From a virus, in the IMG/VR virus record IMGVR_UViG_3300025853_000468, positions 1-29,338 of that record: 29,338 nt of DNA; one strand, given 5' to 3'. Positions 16,394 to 22,430 of this stretch are shown here, in pieces (position 1 is the first letter of the stretch; the number at the start of each line of letters is the position of its first letter). The notes beneath the pieces were generated by a model. That model did no database searches. It worked only from the letters and a program-made list of their open reading frames with translations, and was not told where the DNA came from. Position numbers and translations under genes: made by a program.

Positions 16394-16456
16394 TTTCTCC
16401 TTTGGTAAATAGAAGCGAGGGATTTCCGCAGCCCCCGCCGAAGCCGGGGTGCGGAA
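16394..16456 (-). promoter_or_regulatory. Hairpin plus shared ribosome-site leader
   Basis: Read on the minus strand, TTCCGC pairs with GCGGAA (16456-16451 with 16429-16424), enclosing a GC-rich stem capped by a TTCG tetraloop. About 14 bases later comes TTTACCAAAGGAGAAA (16409-16394). The same 16-mer occurs at 19043-19028, also after a hairpin. There is no U-run after the stem, so it looks like an mRNA-stability or processing element, not a terminator. Confidence 0.6.
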
Positions 16457-16466
16457 TCCTGAGTGA

Positions 16467-16652
16467 TTAAGAGATTAATTTTTTGTGGGTATGCCAAAAA
16501 TCTTGCCATAAAAATTCAGTTATAAAGGGAACGCCTTGTGATATGTTTTCTTCAAGACAATCTTTTCCCTTCTCTGCAATCCACAGATCAATAGCTTTGC
16601 CGTAACAAAAAAGCAAAATTGTTTCATCATCTATGTGTATTGTAGTTTCCAT
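16467..16652 (-). CDS. Small hypothetical early protein, 61 aa
   Basis: The ATG at 16652 lies behind AAGGAAAAGTGTT; upstream frame to 16832 is inside the ArdC-like gene and is not used. The product is acidic-aromatic: ETTIHIDDETILLFCYGKAI, EKGKDCLEENISQG, and TEFLWQDFWHTHKK. It has four Trp/Phe-rich turns and no membrane segment. No family is recognised. It sits between the ArdC-like gene and the hairpin leader. Confidence 0.55.
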   Translation of the reverse strand: METTIHIDDETILLFCYGKAIDLWIAEKGKDCLEENISQGVPFITEFLWQDFWHTHKKLIS

Positions 16653-16671
16653 AACACTTTTCCTTGGTTGG

Positions 16672-17505
16672 TTATGCGGCTTGGTTGTCATACTTTCGCA
16701 TGAGTTCAAATTGCGACATGCAATACTCGAATGCTTTTTGTGCATCCTTTGCCGCTGTCGTAATGTATTTTGGATCAGACTTGATAGCCTTCTGCCATGA
16801 CTTGATGTAGCTAGCGTGTTGTTTGATGTCATAGGTTACACCGAGTTGAGCGGATAAGAAGATGGAACCCAGCTCTGCCACCAACTCTTCTTTGGCGTAG
16901 TCTTCATGACCAAAGGCGCCAGTCAGATCACGATCAAGTCGTTTGCTATGACCAGTAGCGTGAATGCATTCATGGTAAAAGGTAGATTGATAGGCATCGT
17001 CAGATTCAAACTGACCTAGTTGAGGCATTCTAATTTGGTCAGCTGAAGGTGAGTAGCATGGATTGTGATGCGGTGCGTTACTGACTTTGACTTGCAGTGC
17101 GTCAGCTATATCGTGCGGACGTTCGAGCCTGCTCTCACGCATCGGTATCTCAGGCAATTCAATACCTGTTTGGTCGATGTTGAATAGGTTATATACCTTG
17201 GCAAAAGCATACTCTTTATCAGGGTCTTTCTTGTCTTTTGCTTTGTTGAAGAAAATTGCAGGCGTTGCCTTCTGGCCTTTGACACTGCCACCGAGCTGTT
17301 GCACCTGGTTCCATGTGAGCCAGTAAGGTTTTGTGTATCCATATTTCCAACTGGCAATCATCGTCATCAGTTGGTTAGTGCCATTGTAAGGGCGTTTAGT
17401 TACCCAGTTTTGGTGAAGGCAAGACTGTGATTCCCATGTCTTGCGCCATGTGGTTTCATCTGCCATAGCAGACTCAACGAGTTCAATGATTCGATCGTAT
17501 TTCAT
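16672..17505 (-). CDS. ArdC-like antirestriction protein (DUF1738 + zincin)
   Basis: This 277-aa product has two parts. Residues about 1-125 match the ArdC N-terminal ssDNA-binding domain style (TWRKTW, PYNGTNQLMTM, YWLTWNQVQQLGG, KGQKATPAIFF). Residues about 130-277 form a zincin domain with YHECIHATGH (HExxH at 178-182) and KEELVAELGS supplying a likely third Glu ligand. ArdC proteins of plasmids and phages protect incoming DNA from restriction. Size is near the usual 290-320 aa. The start at 17505 follows AGGGAACTGTT. Early leftward position fits action soon after DNA entry. Whether the peptidase acts on host proteins is not known from sequence. Confidence 0.85.
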   Translation of the reverse strand: MKYDRIIELVESAMADETTWRKTWESQSCLHQNWVTKRPYNGTNQLMTMIASWKYGYTKPYWLTWNQVQQLGGSVKGQKATPAIFFNKAKDKKDPDKEYAFAKVYNLFNIDQTGIELPEIPMRESRLERPHDIADALQVKVSNAPHHNPCYSPSADQIRMPQLGQFESDDAYQSTFYHECIHATGHSKRLDRDLTGAFGHEDYAKEELVAELGSIFLSAQLGVTYDIKQHASYIKSWQKAIKSDPKYITTAAKDAQKAFEYCMSQFELMRKYDNQAA

Positions 17506-17546
17506 AACAGTTCCCTTTTTGTTTTGGTGGTTAAAGTCTATCAAAG

Positions 17547-17762
17547 TTAGTCAATGTTATCTAAAGTTTCTGTCACTATTGTCTGTTTCATGATAGAGAT
17601 AATTTCATTTTTGCTGAGCCCAAACTCAACTGCCCATCGAGTAAAGCCATCCCAATCTGGATCGCCATGATTAAACAAATAGTGCTCCATGTTCATTAGC
17701 ACTGTCTCGCCAATCATTCCTTTGGTGTACCACTTAGGATCTAAGCTTCGTAAGTTATCCAT
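17547..17762 (-). CDS. Small hypothetical early protein, 71 aa
   Basis: The ATG at 17762 follows AGGAGTTAAAC. The product has LDPKWYTKGMIGETVLMNME, NHGDPDWDGFTRWAVEFG and LSKNEIISIMKQTI, mainly helical with several Trp. It lies 41 bases before the ArdC-like gene, the gap holding AAAGT repeats and the ArdC ribosome site. No family is recognised, and no membrane or DNA-binding motif is evident. Confidence 0.6.
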   Translation of the reverse strand: MDNLRSLDPKWYTKGMIGETVLMNMEHYLFNHGDPDWDGFTRWAVEFGLSKNEIISIMKQTIVTETLDNID

Positions 17763-17764
17763 GT

Positions 17765-17953
17765 TTAACTCCTATCACTAACTTTGGTGTTGTCCCATAG
17801 CAATGACCAACCAGACATGGTGTCGTAGAAATCAAGCAAGTCAGTCATAACCTTTTCAACTTGAACTAAGTTCTCATCGTTAAAGAACTCAATCAATGCT
17901 AGGGTTTTATTGTCGTCATCGAAGACTCGATAACATCTGTGTCCGTTACTCAT
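17765..17953 (-). CDS. Small hypothetical early protein, 62 aa
   Basis: The start at 17953 overlaps the preceding gene by 8 bases; the frame is open to 17983, but that part lies in the neighbour. The product has GHRCYRVFDDDNKTLALIEF, then FNDENLVQVEKVMTDLLDFY and ends near SGWSLLWDN. The alternating beta-alpha pattern suggests a small soluble fold. No family is recognised. Confidence 0.55.
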   Translation of the reverse strand: MSNGHRCYRVFDDDNKTLALIEFFNDENLVQVEKVMTDLLDFYDTMSGWSLLWDNTKVSDRS

Positions 17954-18368
17954 CGTATGGGTACTCCTCTTCTGCTTCGTCATCTTCTATTGACTCATCG
18001 CCTAGCGAATAGCCTTCACTGTAACGCTCGACATCGTATTGCGTCATGCAAAGATCAATGCGTTTGTCGGCAACGTTAGTGGCCCACTCAATTGCATCGT
18101 CTTCATTCTTAGCAAGAACCTTAACAATCGACACGACATTAGTGGTTACTTCAACACAGTAAACTCGCTTATTGATTTGCTCTTTGAGTTCGACAATACG
18201 ATCTTCTGTGTAACTTAATGACATTCGTATTTGTCGTAAGTCTTCGACTGCATCGCCACTCATCTGCTCAGTCACAGACGCATCGTTAAGATGGTGAAGT
18301 AGCCGACTGCGATAGTCGACTAGCTCGTGGAATAAACCTTCAAGGTCATTGATTAACTGGTCTTTCAT
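17946..18368 (-). CDS. Coiled-coil acidic early protein, 140 aa
   Basis: Residues 1-75 form a helical hairpin or coiled coil (LINDLEGLFHELVDYRSRLL, then EDLRQIRMSLSYTEDRIVEL). Residues 76-115 look beta-alpha (VYCVEVTTNVVSIVKVLAKN, DDAIEWATNVADKRI). The end is very acidic (DESIEDDEAEEEYPYDE). The beta part resembles the 62-aa neighbour at 18365-18553 in style: short strand, then a helix with 'A..WA'. The ribosome site GGAGGATGTAGC is strong, and the start overlaps the previous stop as ATGA. An acidic tail on an early phage protein could mimic DNA, but that is speculation. Confidence 0.65.
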   Translation of the reverse strand: MKDQLINDLEGLFHELVDYRSRLLHHLNDASVTEQMSGDAVEDLRQIRMSLSYTEDRIVELKEQINKRVYCVEVTTNVVSIVKVLAKNEDDAIEWATNVADKRIDLCMTQYDVERYSEGYSLGDESIEDDEAEEEYPYDE

Positions 18369-18553
18369 GCTACATCCTCCATCGGTATTGCATTAATTTG
18401 CACTGCTTCTAAGTCAAGTAAACGGGGATAATCATCAAACAGATTGCCTTCTTTCCATCCGATAATTGCCCATGCTCGTGCCAGGCATTCATCGTCAGCT
18501 TCAACCGACACAATGTGTTCGGTCGTTTCAATAAGCGTTACTAAATATTCCAT
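18365..18553 (-). CDS. Small hypothetical early protein, 62 aa
   Basis: The product EYLVTLIETTEHIVSVEADD, then ECLARAWAIIGWKEG and DLEAVQINAIPMEDVA forms a beta-alpha-beta pattern. Similar 'V.A.s..eA...A' folds occur in small phage proteins of unknown role. Its ATG shares a base with the stop of the membrane protein upstream (TAATG), and its stop overlaps the 140-aa gene by ATGA, so three genes are coupled. Mildly acidic and soluble. Confidence 0.6.
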   Translation of the reverse strand: MEYLVTLIETTEHIVSVEADDECLARAWAIIGWKEGNLFDDYPRLLDLEAVQINAIPMEDVA

Positions 18554-18714
18554 TACTCAATTACCTCCGCTAATGCGTCAATGCCAAACAGCATCGCCAT
18601 CGTTACGACAGCGGATATCGCCGCCACCATCCACATAAAGTTAAGTAGCGCCATCATCGTCGACAACGCACCAATTGTTGCAAACACCACCATTATTGCT
18701 ATCAACACATACAT
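18553..18714 (-). CDS. Two-helix membrane microprotein, 53 aa (holin candidate)
   Basis: The ATG at 18714 has the site GGAGG with a 7-base gap. The product is almost wholly hydrophobic. Segment 1 is about residues 2-18 (YVLIAIMVVFATIGALS), segment 2 about 28-45 (MWMVAAISAVVTMAMLFG), with a short ALLNF link and an acidic end (DALAEVIE). An in-frame ATG at 18729 would add MEDVT but has no ribosome site. It is the only clear multi-helix membrane protein in the window, so it is a candidate holin or inner-membrane takeover factor. Its place in the early leftward operon, away from the M15 peptidase, argues against a standard lysis cassette. The stop is TAATG-coupled to the next gene. Confidence 0.65.
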   Translation of the reverse strand: MYVLIAIMVVFATIGALSTMMALLNFMWMVAAISAVVTMAMLFGIDALAEVIE

Positions 18715-18735
18715 CGTTACATCCTCCATCGTTGG

Positions 18736-18760
18736 ATAAAAATAAAGGGGCCGAAGCCCC
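18736..18760 (-). terminator. Leftward Rho-independent terminator with TTCG loop
   Basis: On the minus strand GGGGC (18760-18756), TTCG, GCCCC (18751-18747) is followed by TTTATTTTTAT (18746-18736). The short GC stem, stable tetraloop and T-rich tail are classical. It ends the 85-aa gene transcript and separates it from the rest of the leftward operon, unless read-through occurs. Confidence 0.8.
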
Positions 18761-18765
18761 GTTGG

Positions 18766-19023
18766 TTACTTACCTGCGTTAGCTACTTCGTGAAGGTACT
18801 CGCGTCGCTTTTCGATGCGCTCTAACTCAGCGGCTACTGGATCTTGCACGTTCATACTGAGCATCTTCTTGCCAGACTTGGTTGTGCGTTCCCAGATCGC
18901 CACCTCGATGCGTTTGCCTTCGAAGAGAATCTCACCTTTGAAGTGAGGGGCTTTGTCTGATCGTTCGAGGCCACGTTCGTTACGGAAGGCGAGACCTGAA
19001 TTTGGATTGAGTTCTAATGACAT
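18766..19023 (-). CDS. DUF736-like small OB-type protein, 85 aa
   Basis: The start at 19023 is set by AAAGGAG; the open frame to 19263 runs through a structured GC-rich leader and is rejected. The product has SLELNPNSGLAFRNERG, HFKGEILFEGKRIEVAIW and TKSGKKMLSMNVQDP, then a Lys/Glu helix. The pattern 'N.G..F.N....d.ph.kGei...g....ia.W.k..ksGkk.lsl.v' is that of DUF736-like proteins, often near recombination or antirestriction genes on plasmids and phages. A nucleic-acid-binding OB-like fold is likely but unproven. As the first leftward gene with its own terminator, it is probably made early and abundantly. Confidence 0.7.
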   Translation of the reverse strand: MSLELNPNSGLAFRNERGLERSDKAPHFKGEILFEGKRIEVAIWERTTKSGKKMLSMNVQDPVAAELERIEKRREYLHEVANAGK

Positions 19024-19027
19024 GGTA

Positions 19028-19081
19028 TTTCTCCTTTGGTAAAAATTTCTGCCGTTTCCGACGGGAGCAGGATTCCGGCAG
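19028..19081 (-). promoter_or_regulatory. Hairpin leader before the DUF736-like gene
   Basis: On the minus strand CTGCCG (19081-19076) pairs with CGGCAG (19054-19049), followed by AAATTTTTACC and then AAAGGAGAAA before the ATG. A stem with a T-run just ahead of a ribosome site looks like an attenuator or weak terminator. The 16-mer TTTACCAAAGGAGAAA (19043-19028) is identical to that before the gene at 16390. Confidence 0.5.
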
Positions 19082-19393
19082 ACGCGGCAGATTGGCAAGA
19101 GAGCGGAGACGTAGCGGTAGCGAAGATGAAGCGTGAATTGCGGAGGGTCCGCGCGTAGCGTGGAAACCGTCATTCCTCTTGCTGAGCTGACGTGGATGAC
19201 GGATCCTAAGCGGACTAGGTAACGGTGTTGGAATTTTTTCCTAGGAGCTTTCCGTGGAGTCATTAGGGATCAATGCAACAGGTCAACTCATTCGGTCACG
19301 TGGCTAGATCAAACAGAGATTACTGATGGGATTGATGGGCTATTGGAACCTACAGCGGTACACACTCTCCTCATCCAGAGTGATTCGGGTCAA

Positions 19394-19422
19394 CCTGTAG
19401 GATCTACCGGATCATTCGTCAA
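19394..19422 (-). promoter_or_regulatory. Candidate leftward early promoter
   Basis: On the minus strand TTGACG (19422-19417, 5 of 6) is 17 bases from TACAGG (19399-19394, 3 of 6). It points to the DUF736-like gene about 370 bases away. The -10 is weak, so this is a guess from consensus and position. Confidence 0.25.
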
Positions 19423-19522
19423 AAACACAGCCAGAATTCACCACGGGGGGGGGTAACTCGACTTAGCGTGTATATATAGTTCCCACCCAGATACAAAAAA
19501 AGGTGATTTTGGAATCCCGACC

Positions 19523-19566
19523 GGGGTCTAAACTCTAAAACAGGTAGGTAGTAGGGGGTCTAAACT
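19523..19566. repeat. 12-bp direct repeat GGGGTCTAAACT
   Basis: GGGGTCTAAACT occurs at 19523-19534 and again at 19555-19566, a 32-bp offset (about three DNA turns), putting both on the same face of the helix. The second copy abuts the GGGCA array. It may be an operator for a dimeric regulator or part of an origin. Confidence 0.75.
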
Positions 19567-19567
19567 T

Positions 19568-19590
19568 GGGCATTACGGGCATTCTGGGCA
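19568..19590. repeat. Three GGGCA iterons, 9-bp spacing
   Basis: GGGCA cores start at 19568, 19577 and 19586. The stretch CGGGCATTCTGGGCA (19576-19590) is identical to 10886-10900 in the symmetric array near NinB. Same core, same spacing and a shared 15-mer indicate one DNA-binding factor acting at both loci, or a recent duplication. Confidence 0.8.
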
Positions 19591-19680
19591 GTTAATTGGG
19601 TTTATGTGGAGTTTTGCAAGCTACTGATTACTAAAGGAATATTAATCAGGTTTTTATTCGGTTAAGTTATAAGGTAGGAT

Positions 19681-19725
19681 TTGTATCAAAGATACAAGCC
19701 GTCGCTAAAAAGCAAAGCTTTTAGC
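19681..19725. promoter_or_regulatory. Two adjacent perfect or near-perfect hairpins with AAA loops
   Basis: TTGTATC-AAA-GATACAA (19681-19697) is a perfect 7-bp stem. Seven bases on, GCTAAAAAGC-AAA-GCTTTTAGC (19704-19725) is a 9-bp stem with one bulged A. Both have the same AAA loop and lie 80-125 bases before the terminase gene. There is no T-run, so they are operators or 5'-leader structures, not terminators. Confidence 0.65.
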
Positions 19726-19736
19726 TATAAAGAGTG

Positions 19737-19765
19737 TTGATTACCAATTAATTCATCTATAGGAT
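19737..19765 (+). promoter_or_regulatory. Weak candidate late promoter
   Basis: TTGATT (19737-19742, 4 of 6) is 17 bases from TAGGAT (19760-19765, 4 of 6). The same TAGGAT -10-like hexamer with the same spacer is seen before ERF. It would start transcripts near 19772, shortly before the terminase gene, whose ATG has no clear ribosome site. Confidence 0.3.
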
Positions 19766-19804
19766 AGGGAGGGTGGGTTGGTTAATAGGCCAACTTAAAA
19801 ATTT

Positions 19805-20239
19805 ATGCAGTCAGATTACGTCAAAAAGAGAAAGGCTGAAATCAAGCAAAGAAAACAAGAGTCGGGAAGACCGTCTAAAAAGGATTTATCGGCAAATTCG
19901 CCTGGGGGAAGAGGTAGGGTAGGTCGTCCGAAGGGCGATGCGGCTATCATCAATGAGTACAAGGCGAGGATGTTGGCTTCGCCAAAGTCAAAGAAAGTCT
20001 TAGAAACAATCTTTGATGCCGCATTAGACCACGACCACAAGAATCAGGCGGCGGCATGGAAGTTAGTCATGGATCGTATCGCGCCTGTAGCGGCATTTGA
20101 AAAAGATGTCGTGCAAAACGGCGGGAAATCTGCTATTCAGATCAACATTACGGGCGTAGGGGCGGCAGAGGTCAAGGACATTGATCCGACTACTATCCAA
20201 CCCACGGTAATTGATGGGGATAACGGTGAAATACTTTAA
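19805..20239 (+). CDS. Probable small terminase subunit
   Basis: This 144-aa protein precedes the large terminase by three small genes. The N-terminus is very basic with two GRP cores (SGRPSKKD and RGRVGRPKGD), like AT-hooks or DUF5681-type DNA-binding starts. A helical middle (INEYKARMLASPKSKKVLET, then NQAAAWKLVMDRIAP) and a beta-rich tail (AIQINITGV) follow. Small terminases recognise phage DNA and load the large subunit. The start has no ribosome site, and an in-frame TAA lies just upstream (19796-19798), so the ATG at 19805 is the first possible one. A small hairpin (19777-19794) sits before it. The call rests on context and the basic-helical pattern. Confidence 0.6.
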   Translation: MQSDYVKKRKAEIKQRKQESGRPSKKDLSANSPGGRGRVGRPKGDAAIINEYKARMLASPKSKKVLETIFDAALDHDHKNQAAAWKLVMDRIAPVAAFEKDVVQNGGKSAIQINITGVGAAEVKDIDPTTIQPTVIDGDNGEIL

Positions 20240-20570
20240 AAGAGAAGAGTTTAATTGTACTCATACAAATGAAAACCGTATGAGCGAAGAGTTTTTAGAG
20301 AAAATAGACAGGCTAAGGGAGATGTGCGGCTTTCCCTTTAAGATTACCTCTGGTTATCGCGATGCCACGCACCCGCACGAAGCTAGGAAAGAAACTCCCG
20401 GCACTCACAATCAGGGGATTGCGGCGGATATTGCAGTATCTAACGCTACTGAACGTATGAACATTGTTCACAACGCCTTAAAAATGGGATTTGGTGGTAT
20501 CGGAGTAGCTAGAACGTTTGTTCACGTCGATACTCGTAAGACAACACCCGTTATGTGGACGTACTCATGA
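20226..20570 (+). CDS. Peptidase M15-family (possible endolysin)
   Basis: From the GTG at 20226 (GGGGA 5 bases upstream) the product is 114 aa; an ATG at 20214 is possible but lacks a ribosome site. It starts KYFKREEFNC and has KITSGYRD at 39-46. TPGTHNQGIAADI follows (H61, D68), then FVHVDTR (H100). These are the His, Asp, His zinc ligands of Peptidase_M15_3-like D-Ala-D-Ala enzymes that cut peptidoglycan cross-links. No signal peptide is present, so it would need a holin or act from the virion. It overlaps the small terminase by 14 bases and the next gene by ATGA. It is the only clear cell-wall enzyme seen. Confidence 0.75.
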   Translation: MKYFKREEFNCTHTNENRMSEEFLEKIDRLREMCGFPFKITSGYRDATHPHEARKETPGTHNQGIAADIAVSNATERMNIVHNALKMGFGGIGVARTFVHVDTRKTTPVMWTYS

Positions 20571-20908
20571 AGTTTTCGCACGGTGATGCCCTAACCGCAG
20601 GGTCTGCTAACACAATCCTTGATGTCCCTGCAGGGTATGATGCGATTGTTACCTACCTGTTTATCTCAAATACAACGGGTAGCAGTAAAAACCTTAGTGC
20701 TAAGTGGGTACACAGCGGTGTAGACATAGACTTTCTAGCGGGTAAGAACGTAGGCAGTGGTGAGTTTCTAGAGTTTGGTGGGCAGTACGGTGAGTTTCTT
20801 GTAGCAAAGGAAGGTGACACCCTGAGCCTTACGCCAGAAGCGTCATCTACGTTTGTGAGTATTATTTCCTTTGAGTTAGTGCCAGCAACACCAAGGTTAA
20901 ATTTCTAA
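20567..20908 (+). CDS. Small beta-sandwich protein, 113 aa
   Basis: The ATG at 20567 overlaps the M15 stop as ATGA; a GTG 12 bases upstream is rejected. The product is almost all beta: ILDVPAGYDAIVTYLFISNT, AKWVHSGVDIDFLAG, EFLEFGGQYGEFLVAKEGDT, TFVSIISFEL. This jelly-roll pattern resembles small phage virion proteins (head decoration or tail-associated proteins). Its position before the thioredoxin-like and large terminase genes is unusual for a decoration protein. No enzyme motif is seen; a virion role is inference. Confidence 0.55.
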   Translation: MKFSHGDALTAGSANTILDVPAGYDAIVTYLFISNTTGSSKNLSAKWVHSGVDIDFLAGKNVGSGEFLEFGGQYGEFLVAKEGDTLSLTPEASSTFVSIISFELVPATPRLNF

Positions 20909-20909
20909 T

Positions 20910-21173
20910 ATGGTAATTGTCCTTGGCGCAGACTGGTGCAAAGGCTGTAAATCTATACGCACTAAGCTAATGAAGTACGATATAGACCATAGGTACGTAC
21001 CAATTCCGCCCGGCCCTGCTGGATGGGATATGGTTGAGTCACTTACCGGAAGAAGAGCTGTACCTGCTGTGATGTATAAGTTTGGCTCCCCTGTCGAACT
21101 AAACGATTTACTACAACAAGCAGGCGCAACCGAAAGAGAATTGACCGAAGAAGAGCTAGATGAACTTGATTAA
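20910..21173 (+). CDS. Thioredoxin/glutaredoxin-like protein
   Basis: This 87-aa product has the redox motif ADWCKGCKS (C10, C13) after a first beta strand (VIVLG), and a cis-proline RRAVPAV (P52), the two hallmarks of the thioredoxin fold. A helix and a strongly acidic end (TEEELDELD) follow. The length suits a minimal glutaredoxin-like fold. No signal peptide is present, so it acts in the cytoplasm. Some phages use thioredoxin as a polymerase clamp or supply glutaredoxins for nucleotide reduction; no polymerase or reductase gene is seen here. It lies 2 bases before the large terminase. An alternative role is reducing Cys-rich virion proteins. Confidence 0.8.
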   Translation: MVIVLGADWCKGCKSIRTKLMKYDIDHRYVPIPPGPAGWDMVESLTGRRAVPAVMYKFGSPVELNDLLQQAGATERELTEEELDELD

Positions 21174-21175
21174 CC

Positions 21176-22429
21176 ATGAGTGATCTCAATATTGAACTAC
21201 TGCCTTGGCAACAAGAAGTCTGGGCAGACGATACGCGCTTCAAAATTGTAGCGGCAGGAAGGCGTACTGGAAAATCCAGACTCGCCGCATGGATGTTGAT
21301 AGTCAATGCTTTGCAGGCCGATAGGGGACATGTGTTTTACGTCGCCCCGACCCAAGGGCAAGCCCGTGACATTATGTGGCAAACCCTTTTGGAGTTGGGT
21401 CATCCTGTTATTACTGGTAGCCATATTAACAACTTGCAAATCAAGCTCGTCAACGGAGCGACCATTAGCCTTAAGGGGGCTGACAGACCCGAAACAATGC
21501 GAGGTGTTAGCCTTAAGTTTCTAGTTATGGACGAATACGCCGACATGAAGCCGGAAGTATTCGAGCAAATCTTGAGACCCGCTTTGGCTGACCAAAAAGG
21601 ATGTGCAATGTTTATAGGCACACCAATGGGAAGGAATCATTTTTATGAACTTTACAAATATGCAGAACTGGGCGATGACCCTACGTACAAGGCTTGGCAC
21701 TTTACTTCTTACGACAATCCATTACTTGATTCTGATGAAATCGACATTGCAAAAAGGTCTATGTCGTCTTATGCGTTTCGCCAAGAATTTATGGCGTCGT
21801 TTGAAGCTCGTGGGTCGGAAATGTTTAAGGAAAGCTGGGTCAAAGTTAATGAAGAAGGCCCTGATGCGGGTGACTACTACATTGCAATTGACTTGGCAGG
21901 TTTTGAAGATGTCGGTAAGAAACGGACTAAAAATACGAAACTAGATGAAACAGCAATAGCTGTCGTCAAGGTCAATGAACAAGGCTGGTACGTAGAAAAT
22001 ATTATCTATGGCAGGTGGGATCTTAATGAAACCGCAATGAAAATCTTTCAAGCTGTGCGCGACTACAGGCCAGTATCAGTAGGTATTGAAAGAGGCATTG
22101 CCAAGCAGGCTGTTATGTCTCCGTTAACAGATCTTCAAAAAAAATACGGCACGTTTTTTAGAGTAGAAGAGCTGAGTCACGGAAACAAAAAGAAAACAGA
22201 CCGAGTTATGTGGGCATTGCAAGGTAGGTTTGAAAACGGTTATATCACCTTGAACAAAGGTGAATGGAATGTAAGATTCCTTGACCAACTCTTTCAATTC
22301 CCCGATCCTTTGACGCATGACGATCTAGTAGATGCGCTAGCCTATATTGACCAGCTAGCAAATGTAGCTTATGACTACGAATACGAAATAGATGATCATG
22401 ACATCTTAGACATAGTGGCAGGATACTGA
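21176..22429 (+). CDS. terL: Large terminase subunit
   Basis: This 417-aa protein is the DNA-packaging motor. Its ATPase half has Walker A AAGRRTGKS (26-34), an adenine-binding-like LLPWQQEV start, Walker B FLVMDEYAD (D119, E120) and the coupling motif GTPMG (148-152). The nuclease half has YYIAIDLAG (D239), SVGIERG and the C-terminal HDDLVDALAYI, the three acidic clusters of the RNase H-like nuclease. It uses ATP to push DNA through the portal and cuts concatemers. Length is normal for compact marine podoviruses. It is followed 1 base later by the portal. The order small terminase, M15, two small genes, large terminase, portal is compact and probably one transcript. Confidence 0.95.
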   Translation: MSDLNIELLPWQQEVWADDTRFKIVAAGRRTGKSRLAAWMLIVNALQADRGHVFYVAPTQGQARDIMWQTLLELGHPVITGSHINNLQIKLVNGATISLKGADRPETMRGVSLKFLVMDEYADMKPEVFEQILRPALADQKGCAMFIGTPMGRNHFYELYKYAELGDDPTYKAWHFTSYDNPLLDSDEIDIAKRSMSSYAFRQEFMASFEARGSEMFKESWVKVNEEGPDAGDYYIAIDLAGFEDVGKKRTKNTKLDETAIAVVKVNEQGWYVENIIYGRWDLNETAMKIFQAVRDYRPVSVGIERGIAKQAVMSPLTDLQKKYGTFFRVEELSHGNKKKTDRVMWALQGRFENGYITLNKGEWNVRFLDQLFQFPDPLTHDDLVDALAYIDQLANVAYDYEYEIDDHDILDIVAGY

Positions 22430-22430
22430 C

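Larger units (their letters stand above)
19024..19804. other. Long non-coding early/late divide
   Basis: About 780 bases without a convincing gene separate leftward early genes from the rightward late unit. It holds the hairpin leader near 19028-19081 and the hairpin-forming GGAATTTTTTCC near 19230. TGATGGG occurs twice 9 bp apart (19324, 19333), and a run of nine G lies at 19445-19453. TATATATAG lies near 19475. The direct repeats, GGGCA array and hairpins are listed separately. No tRNA or known RNA was recognised. It is the natural place for early and late promoters and possibly an origin. Confidence 0.7.

Noticed and set aside
16240-16509. 89-aa minus-strand frame
   Set aside because: It spans the hairpin and overlaps the better-supported 60-aa gene in another frame, with no ribosome site.
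19024-19263. Upstream extension of the 85-aa gene
   Set aside because: The extension runs through a structured leader and has odd composition; the ATG at 19023 has a perfect AAAGGAG.
19445-19453. Run of nine G
   Set aside because: Recorded as part of the non-coding region; on its own it may be a sequencing or slippage feature and supports no function.
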